Shown here: positions 8,947 through 16,608 of the stretch, one piece after another | Numbering within the stretch: the stretch's first letter is position 1 | Layout of the letters: every line of letters starts with the position of its first letter | Source of the DNA: an uncultured Pseudomonadota bacterium | Lineage (GTDB): Bacteria; Pseudomonadota; Gammaproteobacteria; Steroidobacterales; Woeseiaceae | DNA: 64,000 nt | Reading direction: 5' to 3' | Assembly (NCBI GenBank): GCA_913055625.1 | Contig: CAJXJW010000001.1 | Span: 372,001 to 436,000, forward strand | Made by a program: the position numbers and the translations under genes | The notes under the pieces: model-generated | What the model was told of the DNA's origin: nothing | The model's input: the letters and a program-made list of their open reading frames with translations, nothing else | Database searches by the model: none

Positions 8947-11025
8947 ATGAAACACGCGACCTGGCGCTGCGTCGGCAGCGCCTTACTGTGGTTCCCGGCA
9001 CTCGCTGCCGCGGACACCATCGAGGAAATCGTCGTCACGGCGGACTACCGGGAGCGCGCGCTCAGCGAGTTGCCGACGAGTGCCACTGTCCTCGACGCCG
9101 ACGAAATCGACGCGCTGGCCGTCCAGCATTTCGAGGAGCTGACCGCCGTCGTGCCGAACCTCAACTGGTCGGGCGACGGCAACCGCGCCCGTTACCTGCA
9201 AATCCGCGGCGTCGGCGAGCTGGAACAGTACGAGGGTGCGCCGAACCCCTCCGTCGGCTTTCTCATCGACGACATCGACTTCAGCGGGATCGGCACGGTC
9301 GGTACCCTGTTCGATATCGAGCGCGTCGAGGTGCTGCGGGGCCCTCAGGGCAGCCGCTACGGCGCGAACGCGCTCGCCGGGCTCGTCTACCTGCGAAGCA
9401 CGCGCCCGACGCCGGAGGCGAACGGCCGGGTCGAGGTCGGCGCCGGCAGCGACGACCTCTGGTCGGCCGGCGTCGCGTTTGGCGGCGCCGTTGCGGGTGA
9501 CGATCGCGTGCTTTACCGGGTCAGCGCGCAACGCTACGTCTCGAACGGTTTTCGTGACAATCCCTGGCTCGGTCGGGACGATACGAACGGCCGTGACGAG
9601 ACGACGGCACGCGCCCGGCTCATCATCGAACCCGGCGGCGGTTTCAAGGCCGATCTCGCGTTTCTGTACGCCGACGTCGACAACGGTTACGACGCGTTCG
9701 CACTCGACAATTCCCTGACCGTGCTATCCGACAAGCCGGGGCAGGACGCGCAACGGAGTGCCGGCGCGTCGGCCAGTCTCCGCTGGGCGACGGCGGGCGG
9801 TCTGCGCATCACGTCGCTGACGTCGTTCGCCGACTCCGACATTCACTTCGGTTTCGACGCGGACTGGGGCAATCCCGACAGCTGGGCGCCCGTGGTGTAC
9901 GACTACGTCACCGACAGCCGGCGCGAGCGCCGGACGGTGAGCCAGGAACTGCGGATCGAGGGCGACAACGACGCCGGGTTCGACTGGCTTGCGGGGTTGT
10001 ACGTCTCACAACTCGACGAGTCACTGGCCACGCTCAACGTGGGCGACTACTACGACCCGTTCTACGATTTCGCAGACAGCCTCGAAGACCGTCTCGACAG
10101 CAGCTACGACGCGACGAACGTTGCGGTATTCGGGCAGGTGGTGTGGCCCGTGAGCGACGCATCGGAACTGACATTCGGCCTGCGCTTCGAGCGCCGTCAG
10201 GCCGATTACGCCGACTCCACCGGGCTCGCGCCGACGGACGACGAGACGATGGTCGGGGGCGAGATCGCCTGGTCGCACGATTTCGCCGGCGACGTGTCGG
10301 GCTACGTCAGCCTGTCGCGCGGCTACAAGGCCGGCGGCTTCAATCTCGGCCAGGTTCCCGCCGGGCGCCGGGACTTCGACGCGGAGTACCTCTGGAACCT
10401 CGAAAGCGGCGTGCACGTCCTGTGGCCGGACGCGGCGCTCTCGCTCGACCTGGCCGTGTTCTACAACCGCCGCGACGACCAGCAGGTGCGCACGTCGTTC
10501 CAGATCGATCCGGGCGACCCGTCATCGTTCGTCTTTTTCACGGACAACGCGGCGCGCGGCGAATCGCGCGGCCTGGAGGCGGCGCTGCGCTGGCTGCCGG
10601 GAGACGCGTGGGAGCTGTACCTGTCACTCGGGCTCCTCGACGCGGAATTCGCGGAATTCGAGACCCCGGAAGTCGACCTGACCGGCCGCGACCAGGCGCA
10701 TGCGCCGCATTACACGTTTGCCGCCGGCGCCGCCTGGCAGCACCCGGCGGGCTGGTTCGCGCGGCTGGACGTGAGCGGCAAGGACCGCTTCTATTTCGAC
10801 GTGAGCCACGACGAGCGCTCGCAGGCCTACTGGCTGGCCAGCGCACAAGCCGGGTACGCCGGCGAAGACTGGACGGTGCGGTTGTGGGGCCGCAACCTGT
10901 TCGACGAGTATTACGCCGTGCGCGGCTTCTACTTTGGCAACGAGCCGCCGGATTTCCCGCCGACCTTGTACACGCGCGCGGGTGACCCGCGCCAGCTCGG
11001 CATCACCATCGAGAGGAGGTTCTGA
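8947..11025 (+). CDS. TonB-dependent outer-membrane receptor, probably for thiamine
   Basis: 692 residues with a signal peptide (cleavage after ALAAADT-like residues 20-23), a TonB-box region (EEIVVTADYRERAL), a plug with QIRGVG and VEVLRGPQGSRYGANALAGLV, and a 22-strand-type barrel ending in a terminal Phe (ITIERRF). Plug and barrel are typical of the family. The substrate is inferred from the TPP riboswitch directly upstream and the thiamine-binding, permease and kinase genes downstream: thiamine or a precursor. It ends one base before the next ATG, with AGGAGG inside its last codons. Confidence 0.92.
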   Translation: MKHATWRCVGSALLWFPALAAADTIEEIVVTADYRERALSELPTSATVLDADEIDALAVQHFEELTAVVPNLNWSGDGNRARYLQIRGVGELEQYEGAPNPSVGFLIDDIDFSGIGTVGTLFDIERVEVLRGPQGSRYGANALAGLVYLRSTRPTPEANGRVEVGAGSDDLWSAGVAFGGAVAGDDRVLYRVSAQRYVSNGFRDNPWLGRDDTNGRDETTARARLIIEPGGGFKADLAFLYADVDNGYDAFALDNSLTVLSDKPGQDAQRSAGASASLRWATAGGLRITSLTSFADSDIHFGFDADWGNPDSWAPVVYDYVTDSRRERRTVSQELRIEGDNDAGFDWLAGLYVSQLDESLATLNVGDYYDPFYDFADSLEDRLDSSYDATNVAVFGQVVWPVSDASELTFGLRFERRQADYADSTGLAPTDDETMVGGEIAWSHDFAGDVSGYVSLSRGYKAGGFNLGQVPAGRRDFDAEYLWNLESGVHVLWPDAALSLDLAVFYNRRDDQQVRTSFQIDPGDPSSFVFFTDNAARGESRGLEAALRWLPGDAWELYLSLGLLDAEFAEFETPEVDLTGRDQAHAPHYTFAAGAAWQHPAGWFARLDVSGKDRFYFDVSHDERSQAYWLASAQAGYAGEDWTVRLWGRNLFDEYYAVRGFYFGNEPPDFPPTLYTRAGDPRQLGITIERRF

Positions 11026-11026
11026 C

Positions 11027-11284
11027 ATGCAAGTCGCCGTCGACATCAGCCTGTACCCGCTGGATGCGGACTTCATACCGCCGATCAAGGACGTCATCGC
11101 GCGCCTGAATAACTATGACGGCCTCGACATCACGACGAACGCGATGAGCACGCAGGTGTTCGGCGAGTACGAGGATGTGATGCGGGCGCTGACCAACGAG
11201 ATCGGGGCGACATTCGACGCGGTCCCGAAGGCCGTGTTCGCGATCCGCATCCTGAACAACCCGGTCACCTCGAACCGCCAGTGA
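11027..11284 (+). CDS. Thiamine-binding protein (YkoF/DUF77-like)
   Basis: An 85-residue protein without a signal peptide. MQVAVDISLYPL, the middle segment YDGLDITTNAMST and the ending AVFAIRILNN resemble the small ferredoxin-like thiamine/HMP-binding family (Thiamine_BP, related to YkoF). It lies between receptor and permease in a TPP-controlled operon, with its stop overlapping the GTG of the next gene. It may bind thiamine in the cytoplasm after import. Family assignment is from remembered motif patterns and should be confirmed by profile search. Confidence 0.78.
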   Translation: MQVAVDISLYPLDADFIPPIKDVIARLNNYDGLDITTNAMSTQVFGEYEDVMRALTNEIGATFDAVPKAVFAIRILNNPVTSNRQ

Positions 11285-11889
11285 GAGACCTGCTCGACGG
11301 ACTGGCCCGCGAGGCGGGCAACTGGTCGGCGCTCGAGGCGCTGGCCGTCGCCTGTGCCATCGCGTACCTGCTGCTGGCCATACGCCAGCACATTGCATGC
11401 TGGGCGTTCGCCGGGCTCAGTACCGCGATCTATGTCGGGCTTTTCGTCGACGTGCGCCTGTACATGGAGGCGGCGCTCAACGTGTTCTACTTCGCCATGG
11501 CGGTGTACGGCGCCTGGACCTGGGCGCACGGCGGCGGTCCCGGGCGGTCGATGCCGGTGACGACCTGGCCGGCGCACCGTCACGCGCTCGCGCTCGTCGC
11601 CCTCGTCGTGCTTTCCGGTGCCAGCGGCTGGGCGCTCGCGTCGCAGACAGACGCCGCGTACCCGTACATCGACTCGATGACGTCCTGGAGCGCGGTCTGG
11701 GCGACGTTCCTCGTCGCGCGCAAGGTGCTGGAGAACTGGGTCTACTGGTTTGCGATCGATGCGGTTTCGATGGCACTGTATTGGGACCGCGGGCTCGCGC
11801 TGACGACGGTACTCTTCTTGCTCTACCTCGTGATGATTCCGTTCGGGTACGCCGGCTGGCGACGGACGATGCAAGGCATGCCCGCGTGA
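11281..11889 (+). CDS. pnuT: PnuC-family permease, likely thiamine transporter PnuT
   Basis: 202 residues, about seven hydrophobic segments. Typical PnuC features are LSTAIYVGLF, the aromatic YGAWTWAHG motif in the middle and NWVYWFAIDAVS near the end. PnuC proteins import nicotinamide riboside, but members in TPP-riboswitch operons are assigned to thiamine (PnuT) by established comparative genomics. These carriers work by facilitated diffusion and need a kinase to trap the substrate; a kinase gene follows immediately with a 4-bp overlap (GTGA). It therefore probably moves thiamine across the inner membrane. Confidence 0.9.
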   Translation: MRDLLDGLAREAGNWSALEALAVACAIAYLLLAIRQHIACWAFAGLSTAIYVGLFVDVRLYMEAALNVFYFAMAVYGAWTWAHGGGPGRSMPVTTWPAHRHALALVALVVLSGASGWALASQTDAAYPYIDSMTSWSAVWATFLVARKVLENWVYWFAIDAVSMALYWDRGLALTTVLFLLYLVMIPFGYAGWRRTMQGMPA

Positions 11890-12647
11890 CGCCCGCAGAA
11901 CGCGCAGCCGAAGCGCTGGCGGCAATCCCGGGCTGGCAGGGCGCGCGCCTCGCGCGCCTCGATGGCGGCGTGATCAATGAAACCTGGCTCGTCGATGACG
12001 GCGGCCGCCGCGCCGTTCTTCGTCTCGACGCCGAGCCGCGCCACTTTCCGCTGAACAGCCGTCGCGACGAGGCAACCGTGCAACGGTCCGCCGCCGAGGC
12101 GGGCCTCGCGACGGAAGTACTGCATGCGGCGGACGGCGTCTACCTGGCGGTGTTCGCCGCGGGCGCGCCGTGGAATGCCAAGTGGCTTGCGGACCCCGAT
12201 CGGCTGATGGCGCTGGGCCGCCGCCTGCGCGAACTGCATTCGCTGCCCCTGACGGGGCGTACGTTCGACGCACTGGCCGCCGCGGAACTTTATGTGCGGC
12301 GACTGCAGGGCCGCGACGTCGACCGGGCCGAAGTCGAACGTCGCCTCGCGACGATCCGCGCCTACCGCGCTCCGGCGAACCTGTGTTGCTGCCACAACGA
12401 TCTCGTTGCCGAGAACATCGTCTCGACACCGGATATTCTCTTCATCGACTGGGACTACGCCTGCGACAACGATCCCTTCTTCGACCTGGCGACCGTGATC
12501 GAGCACCACCACCTCTCGCAGCGATCGGCCATCGTGCTGCTGGATGCGTACTTCGGGGGGGGCGGCGACGCCTGGCTCAAGCAGCTCGGTCGCATGCGGG
12601 AACTCTATGCCGCACTGGCCTGGCTCTGGGAAGCGTCCCGGGACTGA
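11886..12647 (+). CDS. Choline/thiamine kinase-family phosphotransferase
   Basis: 253 residues from GTG 11886. It has the aminoglycoside phosphotransferase/choline kinase fold: nucleotide loop LDGGVINETWLV, invariant-lysine region replaced by RAVLRLDAE, Brenner loop CCHNDLVAEN and metal motif FIDWDYA. Being last in a TPP-riboswitch operon with PnuT, it is most likely a thiamine kinase that makes thiamine monophosphate and traps imported thiamine, as ThiK does in enterobacteria. A thiamine pyrophosphokinase is less likely because the fold is different. Confidence 0.85.
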   Translation: MTPAERAAEALAAIPGWQGARLARLDGGVINETWLVDDGGRRAVLRLDAEPRHFPLNSRRDEATVQRSAAEAGLATEVLHAADGVYLAVFAAGAPWNAKWLADPDRLMALGRRLRELHSLPLTGRTFDALAAAELYVRRLQGRDVDRAEVERRLATIRAYRAPANLCCCHNDLVAENIVSTPDILFIDWDYACDNDPFFDLATVIEHHHLSQRSAIVLLDAYFGGGGDAWLKQLGRMRELYAALAWLWEASRD

Positions 12648-12663
12648 CGCCCGCGCCGACCGG

Positions 12664-13455
12664 CTACCAGCTGTTGCGCAACTCGCGCAGCCTCAGAAAC
12701 ACGGTCTTCCGGTCGGGTGCCTCGGGCAGGTCCGGGAACCGAGCGCGGAGTTTGGTGATCACGGTCGGCTGCTCGAGCCGGAAGAACGTGTTGATTGCGC
12801 GTTCCTCGCCGATCGTCGTCACGTACGCATCGTTCGGGTCCCGGTCGCGGCATTCGGCGAGCAGGCCGGCGGCAGCCGCATTGTCCGGTTCCCGGTCCAG
12901 CGTGAACTCGAGATTGTTGACGAGGTAGTCGTGGCCCGGGTAGACGCGCGTATCGTCGGCGAGCGTAGTGAGCTGTTCCTCGAAGGTCGTGAACAGTTCG
13001 TCCGGATGTCCGCCGTTGTGGCAGTTGCCCGCGCCGGCATTGAACAGCGTGTCGCCGCAGAACAGCGTGGGTGGACTGCCGCGCTCGAGCAGGCAGATGT
13101 GGCGCATCGTGTGCCCCGGCGTGTCGAGTACGTCCAGCACAACGGTCGTGCCGACCTGGATCGTGTCTCCGGCGCCCACGCCGCGCGCGATGTTCGGGAT
13201 GCGGTCGCCCGCGTTGCGGTGTGCGATGATCGACGCGCCCGTTGCCTTCGCAAGCGCCTTGTTGCCGCCGATGTGGTCGCCGTGTTCGTGCGTATTGACG
13301 ATCTGCCGGATCGACCAGCCCCGGGCCGCCGCCACCGACAGGCACTTGTCGACGTCGAGCGGATCGATGACGAGCGCATCACCGGTTTCGGGGCAGGCGA
13401 CGAGGTAGTTGAAATTGCGCAGCGAGTTCCCCGTCCAGATCTGTTCGACGAGCAC
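12664..13455 (-). CDS. gloB: Glyoxalase II-like metallo-beta-lactamase hydrolase
   Basis: 263 residues from GTG 13455, with GGAGG overlapping the end of the upstream amidohydrolase gene. The metal motif NTHEHGDHIGG is complete, followed by DTPGHTMRH, FCGDTLFNAGAG and PGHDYLVNNLEF. The C-terminal segment after about residue 170 resembles the substrate-binding HAGH domain, including NTFFRL near residue 215. This is the layout of hydroxyacylglutathione hydrolase, which splits S-lactoylglutathione. Its coupling to an amidohydrolase is unusual, so a related thioester could be the real substrate. Confidence 0.87.
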   Translation of the reverse strand: MLVEQIWTGNSLRNFNYLVACPETGDALVIDPLDVDKCLSVAAARGWSIRQIVNTHEHGDHIGGNKALAKATGASIIAHRNAGDRIPNIARGVGAGDTIQVGTTVVLDVLDTPGHTMRHICLLERGSPPTLFCGDTLFNAGAGNCHNGGHPDELFTTFEEQLTTLADDTRVYPGHDYLVNNLEFTLDREPDNAAAAGLLAECRDRDPNDAYVTTIGEERAINTFFRLEQPTVITKLRARFPDLPEAPDRKTVFLRLRELRNSW

Positions 13456-13457
13456 GT

Positions 13458-15104
13458 TCAGTCCTCCGCGTGAAAGACGCGCTCGCCGCCGACCCAGGTT
13501 TCCAGCACCCGGATGTCGTCGATCTGCTCCGCGGGCACGGCGAAGTAGTCGCGATCGATGACGATGAAGTCGGCCCACTTGCCGGGCTCGATACTGCCGA
13601 GCCGGTCCTCGGCGTGCGCCGCGTACGCGGCCGCGAGCGTGAACGAGTGCAGGGCCTCGGCGCGCGTCAGGGCCTCGTCCGGGTACCAGCCGCCCGGCGG
13701 GTTGCCGGCGCGGTCCTGGCGCGTCACGGCCGCGTACAGGCCGTAGAACGGGTTCGGTAGCTCGACCGGAAAGTCCGAGCCGCTCGCGATCACCGCGCCG
13801 CTGTCCAGCAGCTTGCGCCAGGCGTACGCGCCCGCGATGCGCTTCGGGCCGACCCGGTCCTCGGCCATATTCATGTCGCTGGTGGCGTGGATCGGCTGCA
13901 TCGATGCAATGACGCCGAGTTCGGCGAAACGCGGAATGTCCTCAAGGGCCAAGACCTGGGCGTGCTCGACGCGGTTGCGCAGCGGCGAGGGCTCGTTGCC
14001 CTGGACCTCGGCGAACGCGTCGAGCGCCTGGCGGTTGCCCAGGTCGCCGATCGCGTGGATACCCACCTGGAAGCCCATGCGGTTCGACTTCGCGACCTTG
14101 CTCGTGAGCTGCGCCTGCGTCAGGAAGGCGAGGCCCCGGTTCTCCTCGTCGTCAGAGTACGGGGCGAGCAGCGCCGCGCCGCGGCTGCCGAGCGCGCCGT
14201 CGGCGTACAGCTTTACCGCGCGGATGTCGAGACGGCCGCGCCCGTAGTCGATGAGTGGTTTGCCCATGGCGTCCAGGTTTTCTCCGGCGTCGCTCAGCAT
14301 CGCGTAGACGCGCATGTCGAGCGCGTCGTCGTCGGCCATCGCGATGAGCACCTCGGCCTCGGCGATGCTGATACCGGCGTCGTGCATGCCGGTGAGCCCG
14401 AGCGCGACCAACGACTCGACCGCGGTCTCGTAGGCTTCGCGGATCTCGTCCTTCGTCGGTGGCGGTATCGTTGCGTCCACGATGTCCATGGCCGTGTCGA
14501 TGATCACGCCGGTCGCGTTGCCGTCGGCGTCGCGCAGGATCTTGCCGCCAACCGGGTCCGGCGTGTCTCGGTCGATGCCCGCGATCTCGAGCATCTTCGA
14601 GTTCGCCCAGCCGGCGTGGCCGTCGATGCGGCGTAGCCAGACGGGGCGGTCGGCGACGACGCGGTCGATGTCGGCCGCGGTCGGGAAGTCCTTGCCGTCC
14701 CAGAGGACCTGGTTCCAGCCGCGGCCGGTGATGAACCGGGCAGTCGGGTGCGTGCGCGCATATTCGGCAATGGCTGCCGTCGCGTCGGCGAGGCTCGGCG
14801 TGCCCGCGAGGTCCAGGCTGACCGCCAGGTATCCCTGGCCGGACAGGTGCGCGTGTGCATCGACGAGACCGGGCAGCACGGTACGTCCGCGGCCATCGAC
14901 CCGCGGGGCATCCGCGTACTGCGCCACGACGTCGTCACCGCCGACGGCCACGATCCTGCCGTCGTCGCCGACTACGAGAGTGCTGAAACGGATGAGGCCG
15001 TCCGCGCTGGACGTGTAGCCGTTGACGTTGTGCAGCACCGTGTCCGCCGGGGCGACGGCCGGCACGATCATCAGCGTGGTGAGCAGGAGCAATTGTCGAA
15101 TCAT
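13458..15104 (-). CDS. Secreted YtcJ-like amidohydrolase
   Basis: 548 residues from ATG 15104; the longer frame upstream lacks family similarity. A signal peptide is visible (MIRQLLLLTTLMIVPAVAPA). Metal-site motifs of amidohydrolase-family YtcJ/NfdA proteins are present: LPGLVDAHAHLSGQG, RRIDGHAGWANS, VKLYADGALGSRGA, GIHAIGDLGNRQ, RVEHAQVL and SGSDFPVE. Such enzymes hydrolyse amide or formamide bonds in the periplasm; the substrate is unknown. It overlaps the start region of gloB downstream. Confidence 0.88.
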   Translation of the reverse strand: MIRQLLLLTTLMIVPAVAPADTVLHNVNGYTSSADGLIRFSTLVVGDDGRIVAVGGDDVVAQYADAPRVDGRGRTVLPGLVDAHAHLSGQGYLAVSLDLAGTPSLADATAAIAEYARTHPTARFITGRGWNQVLWDGKDFPTAADIDRVVADRPVWLRRIDGHAGWANSKMLEIAGIDRDTPDPVGGKILRDADGNATGVIIDTAMDIVDATIPPPTKDEIREAYETAVESLVALGLTGMHDAGISIAEAEVLIAMADDDALDMRVYAMLSDAGENLDAMGKPLIDYGRGRLDIRAVKLYADGALGSRGAALLAPYSDDEENRGLAFLTQAQLTSKVAKSNRMGFQVGIHAIGDLGNRQALDAFAEVQGNEPSPLRNRVEHAQVLALEDIPRFAELGVIASMQPIHATSDMNMAEDRVGPKRIAGAYAWRKLLDSGAVIASGSDFPVELPNPFYGLYAAVTRQDRAGNPPGGWYPDEALTRAEALHSFTLAAAYAAHAEDRLGSIEPGKWADFIVIDRDYFAVPAEQIDDIRVLETWVGGERVFHAED

Positions 15105-15156
15105 GGCGGTCCCGTTGTGAGATGCTCGTGCCCCGATTATTGCACGAGAGTTACCG

Positions 15157-15999
15157 GTGAAAGCACTGAGCTTCCGCGTTGCCGACCGCGACACCTACGG
15201 CGTCCTGCGGGACGGTCGAGCCCACGAGGCCGAGCCGGCGTTTCGCGCGCGCTTCCCCGATCTCCGCGCCGTGATCGCCGCCGGAGCGCTCGATAAGCTC
15301 GCGGACGCGCTCGTTGCCGACGGCACCGAGGAAGCGTCGCTGTCCTGGCTGCCGCCCATCCCGAACCCCGACAAGACGATCTGTGTCGGTGTGAACTACC
15401 GGCCGCACGCGGCGGAGATGGGGCGTACGCCGCCGGAGCACCCTCTGCTGTTCGTGCGTTTCCCGGGCAGCCAGGTCGGGCACCGGCAGCCGCTGGTACG
15501 CCCGTCCGCGTCGGCGGCCTACGACTACGAGGGCGAACTCGCGGTGGTCATCGGCCGGCCGGCGTGGCAGGTATCGCGCGCCCGCGCATTTGACGTAATC
15601 GCGGGTTACTGCGCATTCATGGACGGCACCGTGCGCGACTGGCAGCGGCACACGACGCAGTACACGGCCGGCAAGAATTTCCGGCACAGCGGCGCTGTGG
15701 GGCCCTGGCTTTGCACCCGGGACGAGATTGCGGACCCCGGCCGCCTGGTCCTCGAGACGCGCGTAAACGGCGAGGTGCGCCAGCAGGGCCGCCTGGCGGA
15801 CCTGATCTTCGACATCCCGGCGCTGGTGGCGTACGTCTCGGCGTTCACGGAGCTCCTGCCGGGCGACGTCATCGCGACCGGGACGCCCGGCGGCGTCGGG
15901 GCGGGGCGCGAGCCGCCCGCCTGGCTTGTCCCCGGCGACACGGTCGAGGTCGACCTCGGACCGGTGGGCACGCTTCGCTGCCCCGTGGTCGGTGACTAA
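15157..15999 (+). CDS. Fumarylacetoacetate hydrolase-family protein
   Basis: 280 residues from GTG 15157. The FAH fold is clear: KTICVGVNYRPHAAEMG, the metal ligand region YDYEGELAVVIG, NGEVRQQGR and TGTPGGVGAGREPP. Acidic ligands Glu-x-Glu and a later Asp are in place. Members include 2-keto-4-pentenoate hydratase-like, acylpyruvase and oxaloacetate decarboxylase activities, which cannot be told apart here. It is divergent from the amidohydrolase with only 52 bp between starts, so the two may share regulation. Confidence 0.88.
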   Translation: MKALSFRVADRDTYGVLRDGRAHEAEPAFRARFPDLRAVIAAGALDKLADALVADGTEEASLSWLPPIPNPDKTICVGVNYRPHAAEMGRTPPEHPLLFVRFPGSQVGHRQPLVRPSASAAYDYEGELAVVIGRPAWQVSRARAFDVIAGYCAFMDGTVRDWQRHTTQYTAGKNFRHSGAVGPWLCTRDEIADPGRLVLETRVNGEVRQQGRLADLIFDIPALVAYVSAFTELLPGDVIATGTPGGVGAGREPPAWLVPGDTVEVDLGPVGTLRCPVVGD

Positions 16000-16059
16000 T
16001 GTGGTTTTTTCGACACAGTTTGCCGGCAACCGGCCGATACGGAGATCGTTTCATTCCAG

Positions 16060-16262
16060 AATGTTGACAAGGTGCGGTGTTTCTGAGAACTTCTCCCACG
16101 TCGACGCGTCGCCTTTCAGCAACAAGTCACCTTGTTCGGGGTCCGGCGCAGCGAATGAAAGACGCCTTCAGGTACGGCTTGGCGGGGGACTCAGGGGGCC
16201 AGGTACCACGTACACTACGATGGTAACGGGGCGGTTCCGAAAGGAGCCGCCTTTCTTTTTGC
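16060..16262 (+). ncRNA. Possible structured small RNA ending in a strong terminator
   Basis: This gene-free 200-bp stretch has a TTGACA at 16064-16069 but a poor -10. It is followed by a nested stem: GCGT (16106-16109) and CTTTCA (16113-16118) pair with TGAAAG (16156-16161) and ACGC (16162-16165), enclosing AACAAG-TCAC-CTTGTT (16121-16136). It ends at a strong rho-independent terminator (16230-16260), 230 bp after the stop of the FAH gene. That distance argues for a separate transcript. No known RNA family is recognised. Confidence 0.35.
16230..16260 (+). terminator. Rho-independent terminator
   Basis: GGCGGTTCC (16230-16238), loop GAAA and GGAGCCGCC (16243-16251) form a nine-pair stem with one G-U, followed by TTTCTTTTT. 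It ends either the FAH-gene transcript or a small RNA upstream. Confidence 0.85.
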
Positions 16263-16335
16263 GTGGCTGATTCCTGCGTCCCGCTTTGCTAACGTAGGCG
16301 CCGGTGCCGGCCCGGTCCGGCATATCGGGGGACGC

Positions 16336-16605
16336 ATGCAGGACTCGTCAATCACTACCGCGCACCGCGCCTACTGGCGCGCGAACCTCCGTCTCGTTGC
16401 CGCCTGTCTCGTCGTCTGGTTTGCCTGCTCCTACGGCTGCGGCGTCCTGTTCGTCGACGAGCTCAACGCCATCCGCATCGGCGGTTTCCGGCTCGGCTTC
16501 TGGTTTGCCCAGCAGGGCAGCATCTACGTCTTCGTCGCGCTGATCTTTTTCTACGCCTGGCGCATGAACCGGCTCGACCGCCGCTTCGACGTCGACGAGG
16601 AATAG
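16336..16605 (+). CDS. DUF4212 small subunit of SSS symporter
   Basis: An 89-residue protein with two predicted membrane helices (LVAACLVVWFACSYGCGVLFV and FWFAQQGSIYVFVALIFFYAW), separated by a short loop. The layout and the conserved FWFAQQGSIY motif match the DUF4212 partners that sit before sodium/solute symporters of the VC_2705 subfamily. Three bases separate it from the symporter. It is presumably an accessory membrane subunit; its exact role is unknown in the family. Confidence 0.9.
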   Translation: MQDSSITTAHRAYWRANLRLVAACLVVWFACSYGCGVLFVDELNAIRIGGFRLGFWFAQQGSIYVFVALIFFYAWRMNRLDRRFDVDEE

Positions 16606-16608
16606 GGA

